Positions 44,401-51,602 of a stretch of DNA of 64,000 nucleotides are shown here, piece by piece. Under the pieces are notes generated by a model. It was not told where the DNA came from, searched no databases, and worked only from the letters and a program-made list of their open reading frames with translations. The position numbers and the translations under genes are program-made. Where the stretch lies: contig JAFZFP010000016.1 of assembly GCA_017555905.1 (NCBI GenBank), forward strand, positions 62,001 to 126,000, given 5' to 3'. Source of the DNA: Alistipes sp. (GTDB lineage Bacteria > Bacteroidota > Bacteroidia > Bacteroidales > Rikenellaceae). The stretch's first letter is position 1. Each line of letters begins with the position of its first letter.

Positions 44401-44506
44401 CAAAAAATACAAATATCCGCCAGAAGGACAGGAAGCAGCACTCGAAACCATTATGACCCAATGCGAGATGTGGAGTGAAAATGAGTTTGACGGAAATATA
44501 TTATAA
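41471..44506 (+). CDS. hsdR: Type I restriction-modification system, restriction/translocase subunit
   Basis: 1011 residues. N-terminal nuclease with 'LPLVVVELKSPSREN' (ELK near 147-149); SF2 translocase with Walker A 'HTQGSGKSLSMVF' near 287-299, 'IVVIADEAHRSQYG' near 383-396 and 'ATYIGFTGTPI'; C-terminal helical domain. It cuts DNA after ATP-driven translocation when the target is unmethylated. 33 bases separate it from the preceding small gene. GC-richer codon use like hsdM. Confidence 0.97.
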   Translation: MHFTEAHFENAILELMRDTLGYDYIYGPSVERDYAEPLHIDLVQQSLYAINPALPAEAVEEAIAKIRTIESGSLVQRNEVFHDYLQNGVEVNYFDGKEQRATRVRLIDYDTPLRNNFTVANQWTVEERSVRRADIVVFVNGLPLVVVELKSPSRENTDVSEAYAQLRNYMIEIPSLFVYNAFCVMSDMATSKAGTITAGEDRFMEWKTVDGTSEIHRYVAFDVLFSGMFDKARLIEILRGFICFSKDEKQSAKILAGYHQFFAVRKAVDSVAEATQTDGKGGVFWHTQGSGKSLSMVFFAKRVQQVVSSPTIVVLTDRNDLDGQLYRQFAKCADFLRQTPIQAESRKHLGELLQGREANGIFFTTMQKFEESEEPLSTRRNIVVIADEAHRSQYGLTEKIDSEGRVKVGAARRVRNSLPNATYIGFTGTPISQKDRSTREVFGDYIDVYDMTQAVADGATRPVFYESRVINLHLDEATLRRIDDEYDSMADEAEEYAIEKSKRELGRLDSILGADETIDSLVGDILDHYENYRQYEQTGKAMIVAYSRPIAMKIYRRILELRPAWSEKLAVVMTSGNKDPEEWREIIGNDAHKKELEKRFKDNDSPLKVVIVVDMWLTGFDVPSLSTMYVYKPMAGHNLMQAIARVNRVFGDKQGGLVVDYVGIASALKQAMNDYTIRDRKNYGDTDISKTAYPEFQKKLEVCRDLLHGFDYSAFYGESDMARAAAIAGGVDFLQAPEREETKNLYIKEALLLRQSLSLCQSLLQREERLEAAYFEAVRTLLTRVEGKGKISFQEINERINELLKQSIKSEGVINLFSDIKEEFSIFDPKFLEEIAQMKQKNFAVELLRKLIAEQIRVYQRTNAVRAEKFSEILANAMSNYLKGMLTNEEVIEELLKTARAIVSGEEESKKLNLSTEELAFYDAITKPEAVQDFYTNEQLIAITRELTNALRTNKTIDWTMKESARAGMRRIVKRLLKKYKYPPEGQEAALETIMTQCEMWSENEFDGNIL

Positions 44507-44541
44507 AGTTTAAGAGTCAGACCAGAGTCGAATCCAGGGGT

Positions 44542-45566
44542 TTACATTGCTAAGTGTTGAAGTCTAGTTGATAACTTTGCCATATCCTCTGCGAGTTTGT
44601 TGTGTACGATTTTCGCGTAGACCTGGGTGGTTTTTAGGTTGCGGTGGCCGAGCATCATCGACACCGACTCGATAGGTACTCCGTTTGTTAGCGTTACTGT
44701 TGTAGCAAAGGTATGGCGGGCGAGGTGAAAGGTTAGTCGTTTCTCGATGCCGCAGAGCGCTGCGATCTCTTTGAGGTAGTCGTTGCACTTCTGATTTGTG
44801 GGTATTGGGAGCAACTTGCCATCGAGGCATGAGCCCTCGTATTTTGCCAAAATTTGCGACGGAATCTCCAAGAGGGGTGCATCTACCGGTGTCGATGTCT
44901 TTTTGCGATGTGTGCGAAGCCAATGGCGGTTATTTGGGCCGTTAATGATATGCTCGGCAGTCAATGCCTGGGCATCGCAGTAGGCAAGTCCCGTAAAGCA
45001 ACTGAACACGAATATATCTCGTATCTGTTCAAGACGCTTCGATGTCAGTTGTTTATTCATTAAGTTAGTAAGTTCCTCCATTGTAAGGTAGCCTCGCTCA
45101 GTATTCTCGAATTTGAGCTTAAAGCTGACAAATGGATTCTTGTTGGCCCAACCATTGTCTATCGCTACCTGATATATGGAGCGGAAGCGTTGAATCATCT
45201 TCATCACATAGTTGTTCGATAGTCTGTACTGCGTGCGCAGGAATATCTCAAAGCTGGTAATAAACCTCGGATTGACATCATATATCTATAAATGGAATAT
45301 CAAGGTGCTTGTTAAACTTAATGAATGAGTTATAAGAGATTTGGTACATTCCTGCGTATCGCACTCTGTTTTCTCTTTTTAGACTCTCTATATAACTTAG
45401 GTATAGTTCTCCAACAGTTTGCATAGGAGGCTTCTCAGATGTTTCTAATAGCGTGGTTACTGTAAACTCTTTTCCCTCTAATCTATTATCTAATGCTTTT
45501 CGTTTGATTTTACCTATCTCTTGTATCTATGATAAGTTGGATTCTTACATAGTCGGGGCAATCCTC
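44542..45566 (-). pseudogene. Tyrosine recombinase (integrase), frameshifted
   Basis: The intact 3' part (start near 45207) has 'FVFSCFTGLAYCDAQAL', 'HLARHTFAT' (HxxR) and 'LGHRNLKTTQVYAKI' with the catalytic Tyr. Upstream the protein continues in other frames: 'DVNPRFITSFEIFLRTQYRLSNN' up to a TAG at 45288-45286; in another frame 'KRENRVRYAGMYQISYNSF' and 'KFNKHLDIPFID' (core-binding domain); and further up 'EDCPDYVRIQLIIDTRDR'. So at least two frameshifts, near 45285 and 45525, break it. It is a Bacteroidetes-type integrase and probably marks the right end of the island carrying the hsd operon. Confidence 0.88.
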
Positions 45567-45615
45567 TTATAATTGATTTTTCTTGAAGTCCCAATGTGTA
45601 GCACTAACTGATATA

Positions 45616-45751
45616 CCTGAACTTGTTCAATGGAATAAAATGCCATATCACGCATAAGGGCGTAAGCCCTGCAACCAGACACCTCTGTAACAAAAAAACA
45701 GCAGTCTTAAACTAAGACTGCTGCAACTGGTGAATCCGCCGGGGCTCGAAC
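45616..45751. repeat. 136-base direct repeat, copy A (left)
   Basis: Nearly identical to 49312-49445. It runs from CCTGAACTTGTTCAATGG to the tRNA-Lys 3'-end sequence TGGTGAATCCGCCGGGGCTC and contains, in leftward sense, a hairpin AGCAGTCTTA/TAAGACTGCT with a T7 run, i.e. a tRNA terminator. The two copies are 3696 bases apart and flank the AT-rich segment. Confidence 0.85.
45690..45727 (-). terminator. tRNA-type terminator in repeat copy A
   Basis: Leftward GCAGTCTTAG/CTAAGACTGC arms followed by TTTTTTTG, just past the chimeric tRNA 3' end. The same element occurs in copy B near 49386-49421. Confidence 0.75.
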
Positions 45752-45835
45752 CAGGGACACAAGGATTTTCAGTCCTTTAGCTGCTACGCCAATCAGAAGC
45801 AAGTTTCTGATTGCAACCAACTGAGCTATTGCACC
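45728..45835 (-). pseudogene. Chimeric tRNA gene: tRNA-Phe(GAA) body with tRNA-Lys 3' end
   Basis: Leftward GGTGCAATAGCTCAGTTGG, then AGGA-CTGAAAA-TCCT (anticodon GAA) and GTGTCCCTGGTTCGAGCCC. The acceptor end is CGGATTCACCA, the same as tRNA-Lys at 49644. GGTGCAA cannot pair with CGGATTC and the T-stem is mismatched (CCTGG against CCCGG). The D-loop holds about 28 extra bases forming a 9-pair hairpin (45790-45813). It is very unlikely to be a working tRNA. Confidence 0.88.
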
Positions 45836-45877
45836 TTACAAGCAGTTATGCTTTTCTATTTCTGTCTAATTTCGCCT

Positions 45878-45910
45878 TGGTTTAACTCTTGGTTTACCTG
45901 TGGGTTTACA
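45878..45910. repeat. Three short direct repeats next to the attachment core
   Basis: TTGGTTTAA, TTGGTTTAC and GTGGGTTTAC at 11-12 base intervals, 45-75 bases from the chimeric tRNA. Spacing suits arm-type binding sites of a tyrosine recombinase. Confidence 0.5.
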
Positions 45911-45965
45911 CAAATAGTAATTACCGAGAAAGTATTAATGTATATAAATATTTGCTTTTATTGTC

Positions 45966-46496
45966 TTACCACAACCTATGTTCTGGTCGCCCCTCTAAGA
46001 ATTGATGTATCTCCTCTTGGGTTACATCATATCCCGTTAGAGTTAAATCCATAGACCTAAATTCGTAGTTACTAACCTTTCTAGTCTTGATATTAACATC
46101 GCTGTAAACTACAGCTGAGAATATTTTATCTGGATTATCATAGAAGATAATGGATATGTATGCTTCTCCTACAATGTAAGGCTCTATATCAGCAATAACA
46201 AACTTGCCTTTTATGTAATCTTTGTATTCATCGAGACGAGCATCTTCTATCTTGCCACTATTGTACGCATCAAGGTACTTGCATAATGTGCGTATGTACT
46301 CATTATCTGCCCACTCATTTCGCCCCCATCCCGCAAAGCGAATGTCATTGAGGGCTTATCTTACTCCATTGTCTGCAACTTCAGTTTCTGGCTCTTGATA
46401 TGTTTGCTCAGGCTCTTGTGCCACACACACCTGCGCCTTACTACCCAAAGCAAATAGTGCTATAAGGCATATAGCTAGTTTTTGTAGTTTTTTCAT
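45966..46496 (-). pseudogene. Exported protein gene broken by an in-frame TAA
   Basis: Starts at ATG 46496 with 'MKKLQKLAICLIALFALGSKA', a signal peptide, and reads 'EVADNGVR' then TAA at 46358-46356. The same frame continues without another stop for about 128 codons ('ALNDIRFAGWGRNEWADNEY', 'YIVGEAYISIIFYD') to TAA at 45968-45966. A TACCTTTG box sits at 46520-46513. Not recognised. One C-to-T change (CAA to TAA) would explain the break. Confidence 0.75.
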
Positions 46497-46512
46497 AGGG
46501 TTAAGATTTCTA

Positions 46513-46520
46513 CAAAGGTA
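46513..46520 (-). promoter_or_regulatory. -7 box for the broken exported-protein gene
   Basis: TACCTTTG on the minus strand, 17 bases upstream of the ATG. Confidence 0.6.
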
Positions 46521-46603
46521 ATAAAGGTTTATTAAAAAACCAACCTACCGTAATAGGTAAGTTGGCTTTCGTTACATCCGTATGATATGGTATTACTATT
46601 TCA

Positions 46604-47227
46604 TTATTCCAAAGCTTTTTGGGCAACTACTTGTGCTTCCTTAATAGCAGCTATTAGTTTTGGAATATCAGATATAGAACAAACTGATGCTGCCTCTGAG
46701 TAAACACATGTTGGCACTCCGTATTCATCTGTTTTAAACCATTTTTTGCGGAATATTACAGCTCCTGGTTTGCCAAATACACCTTCAACCAATTCAGTAG
46801 TGAAATAGACATCAATGCCACCATATGCAGTATAAGTTATTGTGAATGAATCTGTCTTAGCTGAATTATTATGCTCATTTATGATAGCTTACAATGCGAG
46901 CAACATATCATCAATCTGATCCATGTCAAGATATCCTAATGGAGCAGGAACTCCTAGAGCTGCTGCTACCTTTTGTCCAAACATAGTAGGCCAAAACTCC
47001 AATGCCACAAGTTTGTCGCCACTTTTAAGGTCTGTGAATAATTTAGCATAAAGTTTTATGCCACTTTTCTTGTCTTCGTAGATTGTGGTCTCTTTTAAGA
47101 ATTTGTTTTTTGTTTTAAACTGTTCTGCCTTAGTTAACTGAGTGGCTGCTTCAACGTCAGAACTTTGTGCTTGTGCAGTAGCAAATGCAAATAAGCACGC
47201 GATGATTAAAAGAAAAGTCTTTTTCAT
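46604..47227 (-). pseudogene. Second exported protein gene broken by an in-frame TAA
   Basis: ATG 47227 begins 'MKKTFLLIIACLFAFATAQA', a signal peptide, and the frame reads to 'DQIDDMLLAL' then TAA at 46891-46889. It continues in the same frame as 'AIINEHNNSAKTDSFTITY' and on to 'IAAIKEAQVVAQKALE' (stop 46606-46604), about 207 codons in all. Not recognised. It follows the protease gene by 36 bases on the same strand. The 112-residue first part might still be made and secreted. Confidence 0.75.
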
Positions 47228-47263
47228 TTTTGTAAGTTTTAAAAGTTATATTAAGTGGATATA

Positions 47264-48832
47264 TTAATAAATCAAGACCATGACGACATATGGCGCAAAT
47301 TCCTTTATTTGCTCGGTAAATACAGTAGGTTTAGGTGACTTATCGGTAATATCTTCAATAGTAATTGGAGCGGCATCTATCAACTGATATAGGTAGCTAC
47401 TTTTAATTGCGTATCCGACATTATTAGCACCTTGAATGCCTGCAGATGTAATTCCTACTAAATTGCCACCCTTATCGAACATTGGGCCACCACTATTTCC
47501 AGGTTGGATAGGAGCAGAGATTTGGTATGATGAAATCTGTCCCTCGTAGCCTGTTTTTGCGCTAATAATACCATCAGTCACCTTGATTTCAGAACCCATA
47601 GCCTGAACCATGGGATATCCCATAGTAAATATTGAGGAACCCACATCTATTGTTCTTTGATAGATGTTATATGGGAGTGTTGTTAAATGTTGAAATTCCA
47701 TATCATCAATCATTAATAGTGCTAGGTCGTTTATTTTGTCAACACACAACACTTTTGTAGAGAATGTTTTAACATCTGACGCAGTTTGAATAAGCACTTT
47801 AATCTCATTTGCACCCTCAACAACATGATTATTTGTTGCGATGATATTTTTACCAACAAAGAATCCACTGCCATTTCCCTTGAGCTCTTTAGGAGCATTT
47901 GATTTCTCTGTTTTAACCTGTTCTACCATTGAAAATTCAATATCATTCTCTGGGTATAACTTCATAAATATCGTTTCAACATAGTTTTTAGTATCATAGA
48001 GTGTTATCCTTTTGTCGTGATATTCTAAATAAAAATCTGCCTTAGACAACATCTTGTTATCTAAGTACCAATAATTTACTTTATAAAGTCCAGGAGTTGT
48101 CGTTGCAGTGAATGTTCCTTTAAGTTCACCCTCTTTCCATATTTCATGATTAGACCCATGAATATAAATAATTTTATAAACATCCTTCTCCTTTACAACT
48201 GCTAATTTATGGCGATTACTTCCCCAATAATTTGGATTTGAAGTGCTGATGAAATTATATATGCCTTCAATAGGCGAAGCTGGAGAGTTATCCCAAAATT
48301 TTCGTAAATTATATTCTGTATATGAAGTCTGTGCTGTGGTGTTTCTATTATTAGGTATCTCTAAATTATTAACAATAAATGATGGACACTGATAGTTGTT
48401 TCTTTTAAAATCAGAGTTGCCTACACCTCCATTGAAGTGCCACTTGATATTGGTTACACCGGCAGGGACACGTGGAAAATAAAATGTAGCATGTACCACT
48501 TTATTTTTATTGCCATTCATATAGTAATTCCAATATGTTACTTTATAATATCTATTCCATGGCTTATAATAACCTTCGTAATTAGATTGAACAAGTTTGT
48601 ACTTCCCAAATGCACCAGTAATATAGATAGATGCATTTTCATCTAATTCGTGAGCATCAAAGCATCCTGGCTTATTATTCAGAATAGTAATATCACAGAA
48701 AATGGCCGTGAAGTCATCATTAGATGCAACACCTGTAATATTCCATCTTTGGTCTTTATTTTCAAAAACCATTTGAGCCTGTATATGATTAAGATAAAAT
48801 AAGCAACAAATAAGCAACAGTAACTTCTTCAT
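47264..48832 (-). CDS. Secreted trypsin-like serine protease with N-terminal unknown domain
   Basis: 522 residues. Signal peptide 'MKKLLLLICCLFYLNHIQA'. The N-terminal ~300 residues contain a beta-rich Trp/Tyr/Asn-rich domain I do not recognise. From about 315 there is a chymotrypsin-fold (DegP-like) protease: 'IIATNNHVVEG' (His ~333), 'KINDLALLMID' (Asp ~369) and 'PIQPGNSGGPMFD' (Ser ~445) are the catalytic triad. No PDZ domain follows. AT-rich codon use shows recent acquisition. It is the only intact gene of the tRNA-Lys segment. Confidence 0.88.
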   Translation of the reverse strand: MKKLLLLICCLFYLNHIQAQMVFENKDQRWNITGVASNDDFTAIFCDITILNNKPGCFDAHELDENASIYITGAFGKYKLVQSNYEGYYKPWNRYYKVTYWNYYMNGNKNKVVHATFYFPRVPAGVTNIKWHFNGGVGNSDFKRNNYQCPSFIVNNLEIPNNRNTTAQTSYTEYNLRKFWDNSPASPIEGIYNFISTSNPNYWGSNRHKLAVVKEKDVYKIIYIHGSNHEIWKEGELKGTFTATTTPGLYKVNYWYLDNKMLSKADFYLEYHDKRITLYDTKNYVETIFMKLYPENDIEFSMVEQVKTEKSNAPKELKGNGSGFFVGKNIIATNNHVVEGANEIKVLIQTASDVKTFSTKVLCVDKINDLALLMIDDMEFQHLTTLPYNIYQRTIDVGSSIFTMGYPMVQAMGSEIKVTDGIISAKTGYEGQISSYQISAPIQPGNSGGPMFDKGGNLVGITSAGIQGANNVGYAIKSSYLYQLIDAAPITIEDITDKSPKPTVFTEQIKEFAPYVVMVLIY

Positions 48833-49311
48833 ATGTTAAACAAAATGTTTGTGCCCGCCAATTCCCAGAGAGTAGCGGTAAAACAAAAAAGGTGTGGGAA
48901 CTATATTGCTTTATCCCACACTCTGGTCTTCGCATTACCACTGGAATGGATAAAACAATAGCCCACACCAAAGGATATGTCAAAAGCCAATAAGGGCTGT
49001 ACATACCAATGATGTGGTGCTACTGCCATCATCTTCATTCCAGTTTCAAAGTTGCGAAGTTTGAGTGTAGAAGATAATTTCAATAACACCTTTTACTAAA
49101 AAATGTCCTTCCGAAACACCATAGTGTCTTAGAATTGTAACAAAGTTAGTAAAAAAGTGTGATATTCTATCTATCAGATGATGTTTTTTTGAAAAAATCT
49201 CAGTCACCTATATTTATATTCGCTCAACCCATAATAAGTGAGAAGGCGCGGGGATGAGGTTATGTTTGTGGCTGGGTGTACTCTCGTAGAGAGGTGCGAT
49301 ATGGCATTATG
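48833..49311. other. Gene remnants and AT-rich spacer
   Basis: No intact gene. Leftward, fragments such as 'HYGVSEGHFLVKGVIEI' (near 49110) and 'NFETGMKMMAVAPHHWYV' (near 49040) read in different frames, suggesting a decayed gene. A TAACTTTG box at 49148-49141 could drive the protease transcript through them. 49228-49270 resembles 49501-49540. Confidence 0.5.
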
Positions 49312-49445
49312 CCTGAACTTGTTCAATGGAATAAAAGCCATATCACACATAAGGGCGTAGCCCTGCAACCAGACACCTCTGTAACAAAAAAACAGCAGTC
49401 TTAAACTAATACTGCTGCAACTGGTGAATCCGCCGGGGCTCGAAC
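49312..49445. repeat. 134-base direct repeat, copy B (right)
   Basis: Second copy of 45616-45751, with a few substitutions and two single-base deletions. It ends in the tRNA-Lys 3'-end sequence (core 49422-49445) but has no tRNA body beyond it; the sequence then changes at once. It is followed by 200 bases with a hairpin (CGGGGATA/TATCCCCG), a run of nine G and a second terminator-like hairpin before tRNA-Lys. Confidence 0.85.
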
Positions 49446-49643
49446 GGCTTTAGCCGTAGCGGGGATACCGCTTAGCGCAGACCATAAGGTCTATCCCCGC
49501 AACCCGCATTAAGTGAGTAGGCGGGGGGGGGATGATGTTGAGCGTATGCTTGCAGACTCTGTTTTAATAATACCTGCGAGCTTGCTCGTATGGGATTATA
49601 AAAATAGAGCAGCAGAGTGAAAACTCTGCCGCTCAACATAAAG

Positions 49644-49719
49644 TGGTGAATCCGCCGGGGCTCGAACCCGGGACCCCAACATTAAAAGTGTTGTGCTCTA
49701 CCTGCTGAGCTACGGATTC
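49644..49719 (-). tRNA. tRNA-Lys (anticodon TTT)
   Basis: Leftward GAATCCG and CGGATTC acceptor arms, D-arm GTAGCTCAGCAGGTAGAGC, anticodon stem CAACA/TGTTG around CTTTTAA (TTT), T-arm GGGTTCGAGCCCC, discriminator A and encoded CCA. A TATCTTTG box at 49759-49752 drives it and a hairpin plus TCTATTTTT follows to its left. Its 3' end is repeated at 45728 and 49422. Confidence 0.95.
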
Positions 49720-49751
49720 TCCAAATACCAAGGCCTAAACCTTTGGTGGTG

Positions 49752-49759
49752 CAAAGATA
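49752..49759 (-). promoter_or_regulatory. -7 box for tRNA-Lys
   Basis: TATCTTTG on the minus strand, 33 bases before the tRNA. Confidence 0.7.
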
Positions 49760-49811
49760 GTAAATATTTTTATTCTACCAAAATATAGGGCAAAAATATC
49801 GCCTTTTAATG

Positions 49812-50714
49812 CTACAGACTACCTATAGCCAACAATATCATACCGATAATTATCAACACGAGATCCACAACCTTAGACCACACGTTGCGCTCGCCAAAGA
49901 GCAACACTCCACAGATGAACGAGACTACGACAGAGGAGCGACGAATCATCGAGACTACGGCAATCATAGCACCCTCACTGTCGAGAGCGTGGTAGTAGAA
50001 GAAGTCGGCAACCGAGACAAAGAGGGTGATGAGGGGGATGCTCCAACGCCATTCGAAGCCTTTAGCGATAGGACTCTTTAGGCTGAGCATCAGGGCAATA
50101 AGGCCCATAAGAAGGAGTTGATATACTCCGAACCAACTCTGCACAAAGAGTGGAGAGAGAGCGTGAGCCGTGATGATATACTTATCGTAGAGGCCACTGA
50201 CGGCTCCGAGGAGCATAGCCACGAAGAGGGCCCACACATAGCGGCTATTCTTAAAGTCGATACTCTCGCGCTTGCCCGCACGGCTGAGCAGATAGAGCGA
50301 GAGGATGGTAACAAGCACTCCACCCCACTGCCACAAGTTCAACTTCTCGCCAAAGAGCAAGACGGCACCAAGCAACACCACTACGGGACGTGTAGCATTC
50401 ACGGGGCCTACGATGGTCAGAGGGAGGTGTTTGATGGCGTAGTAGCCACAGAGCCACGACGAGAGCGTGATGGCCGACTTAAGAAGCACCAACAAGTGGT
50501 CGCCGAGTTCTCCACGTGTAGAGGCCAAGGGGGTATCGGCCAAGAGGCCCAAGCCCAACTCAGCATCGAGGATAATGGGGAGGAACAATAGCGCCGAGAA
50601 GAGCGTATTGAGCAGAAGAACTATGACCACAGCATTCCCCGACAACGAGCGCTTCTTCGCCACGTCGTAGAGGCCCAACAGCAGGGCCGAGAGGAATGCC
50701 GAAGCCACCCACAT
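49812..50714 (-). CDS. EamA/DMT-family transporter
   Basis: 300 residues with ten membrane helices in two repeats, e.g. 'LTIVGPVNATRPVVVLLGAVLLFGEKLNLWQWGGVLVTILSLYLL' (split here, middle) and 'AMIAVVSMIRRSSVVVSFICGVLLFGERN' near the end. EamA transporters move metabolites or amino acids across the inner membrane; the substrate is unknown. Last gene of the leftward mltG operon, 2 bases after the prenyltransferase gene. Confidence 0.9.
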   Translation of the reverse strand: MWVASAFLSALLLGLYDVAKKRSLSGNAVVIVLLLNTLFSALLFLPIILDAELGLGLLADTPLASTRGELGDHLLVLLKSAITLSSWLCGYYAIKHLPLTIVGPVNATRPVVVLLGAVLLFGEKLNLWQWGGVLVTILSLYLLSRAGKRESIDFKNSRYVWALFVAMLLGAVSGLYDKYIITAHALSPLFVQSWFGVYQLLLMGLIALMLSLKSPIAKGFEWRWSIPLITLFVSVADFFYYHALDSEGAMIAVVSMIRRSSVVVSFICGVLLFGERNVWSKVVDLVLIIIGMILLAIGSL

Positions 50715-50716
50715 CG

Positions 50717-51601
50717 CTAAGCGTAGATGAGAAGGTTAGCGATAAGGCATAGGGCCAACGACATACTTGCCATAGCATTGAAGGTGCCGAAGGCGATGCC
50801 TATGTTGCGCTGGCGCGTTGGGGTGACGAGGTAATGTTCCGAGGCTACGATAGTCGTAAAGAGTCCACAACCGAGCCACAACAACCAACTATTTGGCTGG
50901 AACGTAGCAAACCATACGAGGAGCAAGACACTCGCCAAGTGCAGCAAGGCACTGATAACCAACGATGTAGTAGCAGAGAAGTGCGATGGTATGGAGTGGA
51001 GACCGCGCTTACGGTCGAATTCCGCATCCTGCAAGGCATAGATGATATCGAAGCCTGCGCACCACGCCATAACGACCAAGGCGAGCAACCAGCACTCGAG
51101 CGAGGCAGTTCCCGTAACGGCCATATAGGCACCCACGGGGGCAATGCCGAGAGATATGCCCAAGACTATATGCGCCAAGGCGGTAAAGCGTTTGCAGTAG
51201 CTATAGAACATCACGATACCCAAGGCCACGGGAGAGAGCCATCCGCAGAGTGGATTTATCGTCGCAGCCACGACAATAAAGAGCAGGGCATTACCCACGA
51301 TGAAGATAACAGCACCTCGGGGCGATATCTTTCCTGCAGGGATTTCACGATCCTGAGTACGTGGGTTTTCGGCATCGATGAAGCGGTCAGCCCAGCGGTT
51401 GAAACCCATAGCCACATTGCGAGCAAAGACCATACAGAGCACGACTTGGACCAACAAAACTGCCCACCAATAGGGGTTACTCTCGGTCAAGGCTACGCCC
51501 GACGACTTCACTGCATAGACGAATGAGAGCAGGGCAAAGGGCATCGCAAAGATGGTGTGCGAGAACTTCACCAAGCGAAGGTAATCAGCAATCTTAGCCA
51601 T
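50717..51601 (-). CDS. UbiA-family aromatic prenyltransferase (MenA/MqnP/UbiA type)
   Basis: 294 residues from the ATG at 51601 (MAKIADYLRLVKFSHTIFAMPFALLS); an upstream in-frame extension has no membrane or family character. The two Asp-rich motifs are 'NRWADRFIDAENPRTQDR' and 'YALQDAEFDRKRGLHS'. Eight or nine membrane helices. Such enzymes attach a polyprenyl chain to an aromatic ring; in anaerobic Bacteroidetes this would be menaquinone synthesis, probably the MqnP step of the futalosine route, but that is inferred. It begins 1 base after the thioesterase stop. Confidence 0.9.
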   Translation of the reverse strand: MAKIADYLRLVKFSHTIFAMPFALLSFVYAVKSSGVALTESNPYWWAVLLVQVVLCMVFARNVAMGFNRWADRFIDAENPRTQDREIPAGKISPRGAVIFIVGNALLFIVVAATINPLCGWLSPVALGIVMFYSYCKRFTALAHIVLGISLGIAPVGAYMAVTGTASLECWLLALVVMAWCAGFDIIYALQDAEFDRKRGLHSIPSHFSATTSLVISALLHLASVLLLVWFATFQPNSWLLWLGCGLFTTIVASEHYLVTPTRQRNIGIAFGTFNAMASMSLALCLIANLLIYA

Positions 51602-51602
51602 A

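Noticed and set aside
44519..44541. A tRNA-like T-loop fragment (AGAGTCGAATCCAGG) after hsdR as a possible island end
   Set aside because: Only about a dozen bases resemble a T-arm, it is in the wrong orientation to match tRNA-Leu at 34534, and no direct repeat partner was found.
45728..45835. A functional tRNA-Phe gene
   Set aside because: Acceptor arms do not pair, the T-stem is mismatched and the D-loop holds a 28-base insertion; it is better explained as a recombination junction.
45848..46054. A 68-codon plus-strand frame beside the chimeric tRNA
   Set aside because: It overlaps attachment-site repeats and the end of the broken exported-protein gene; it has no recognisable pattern or start signals.
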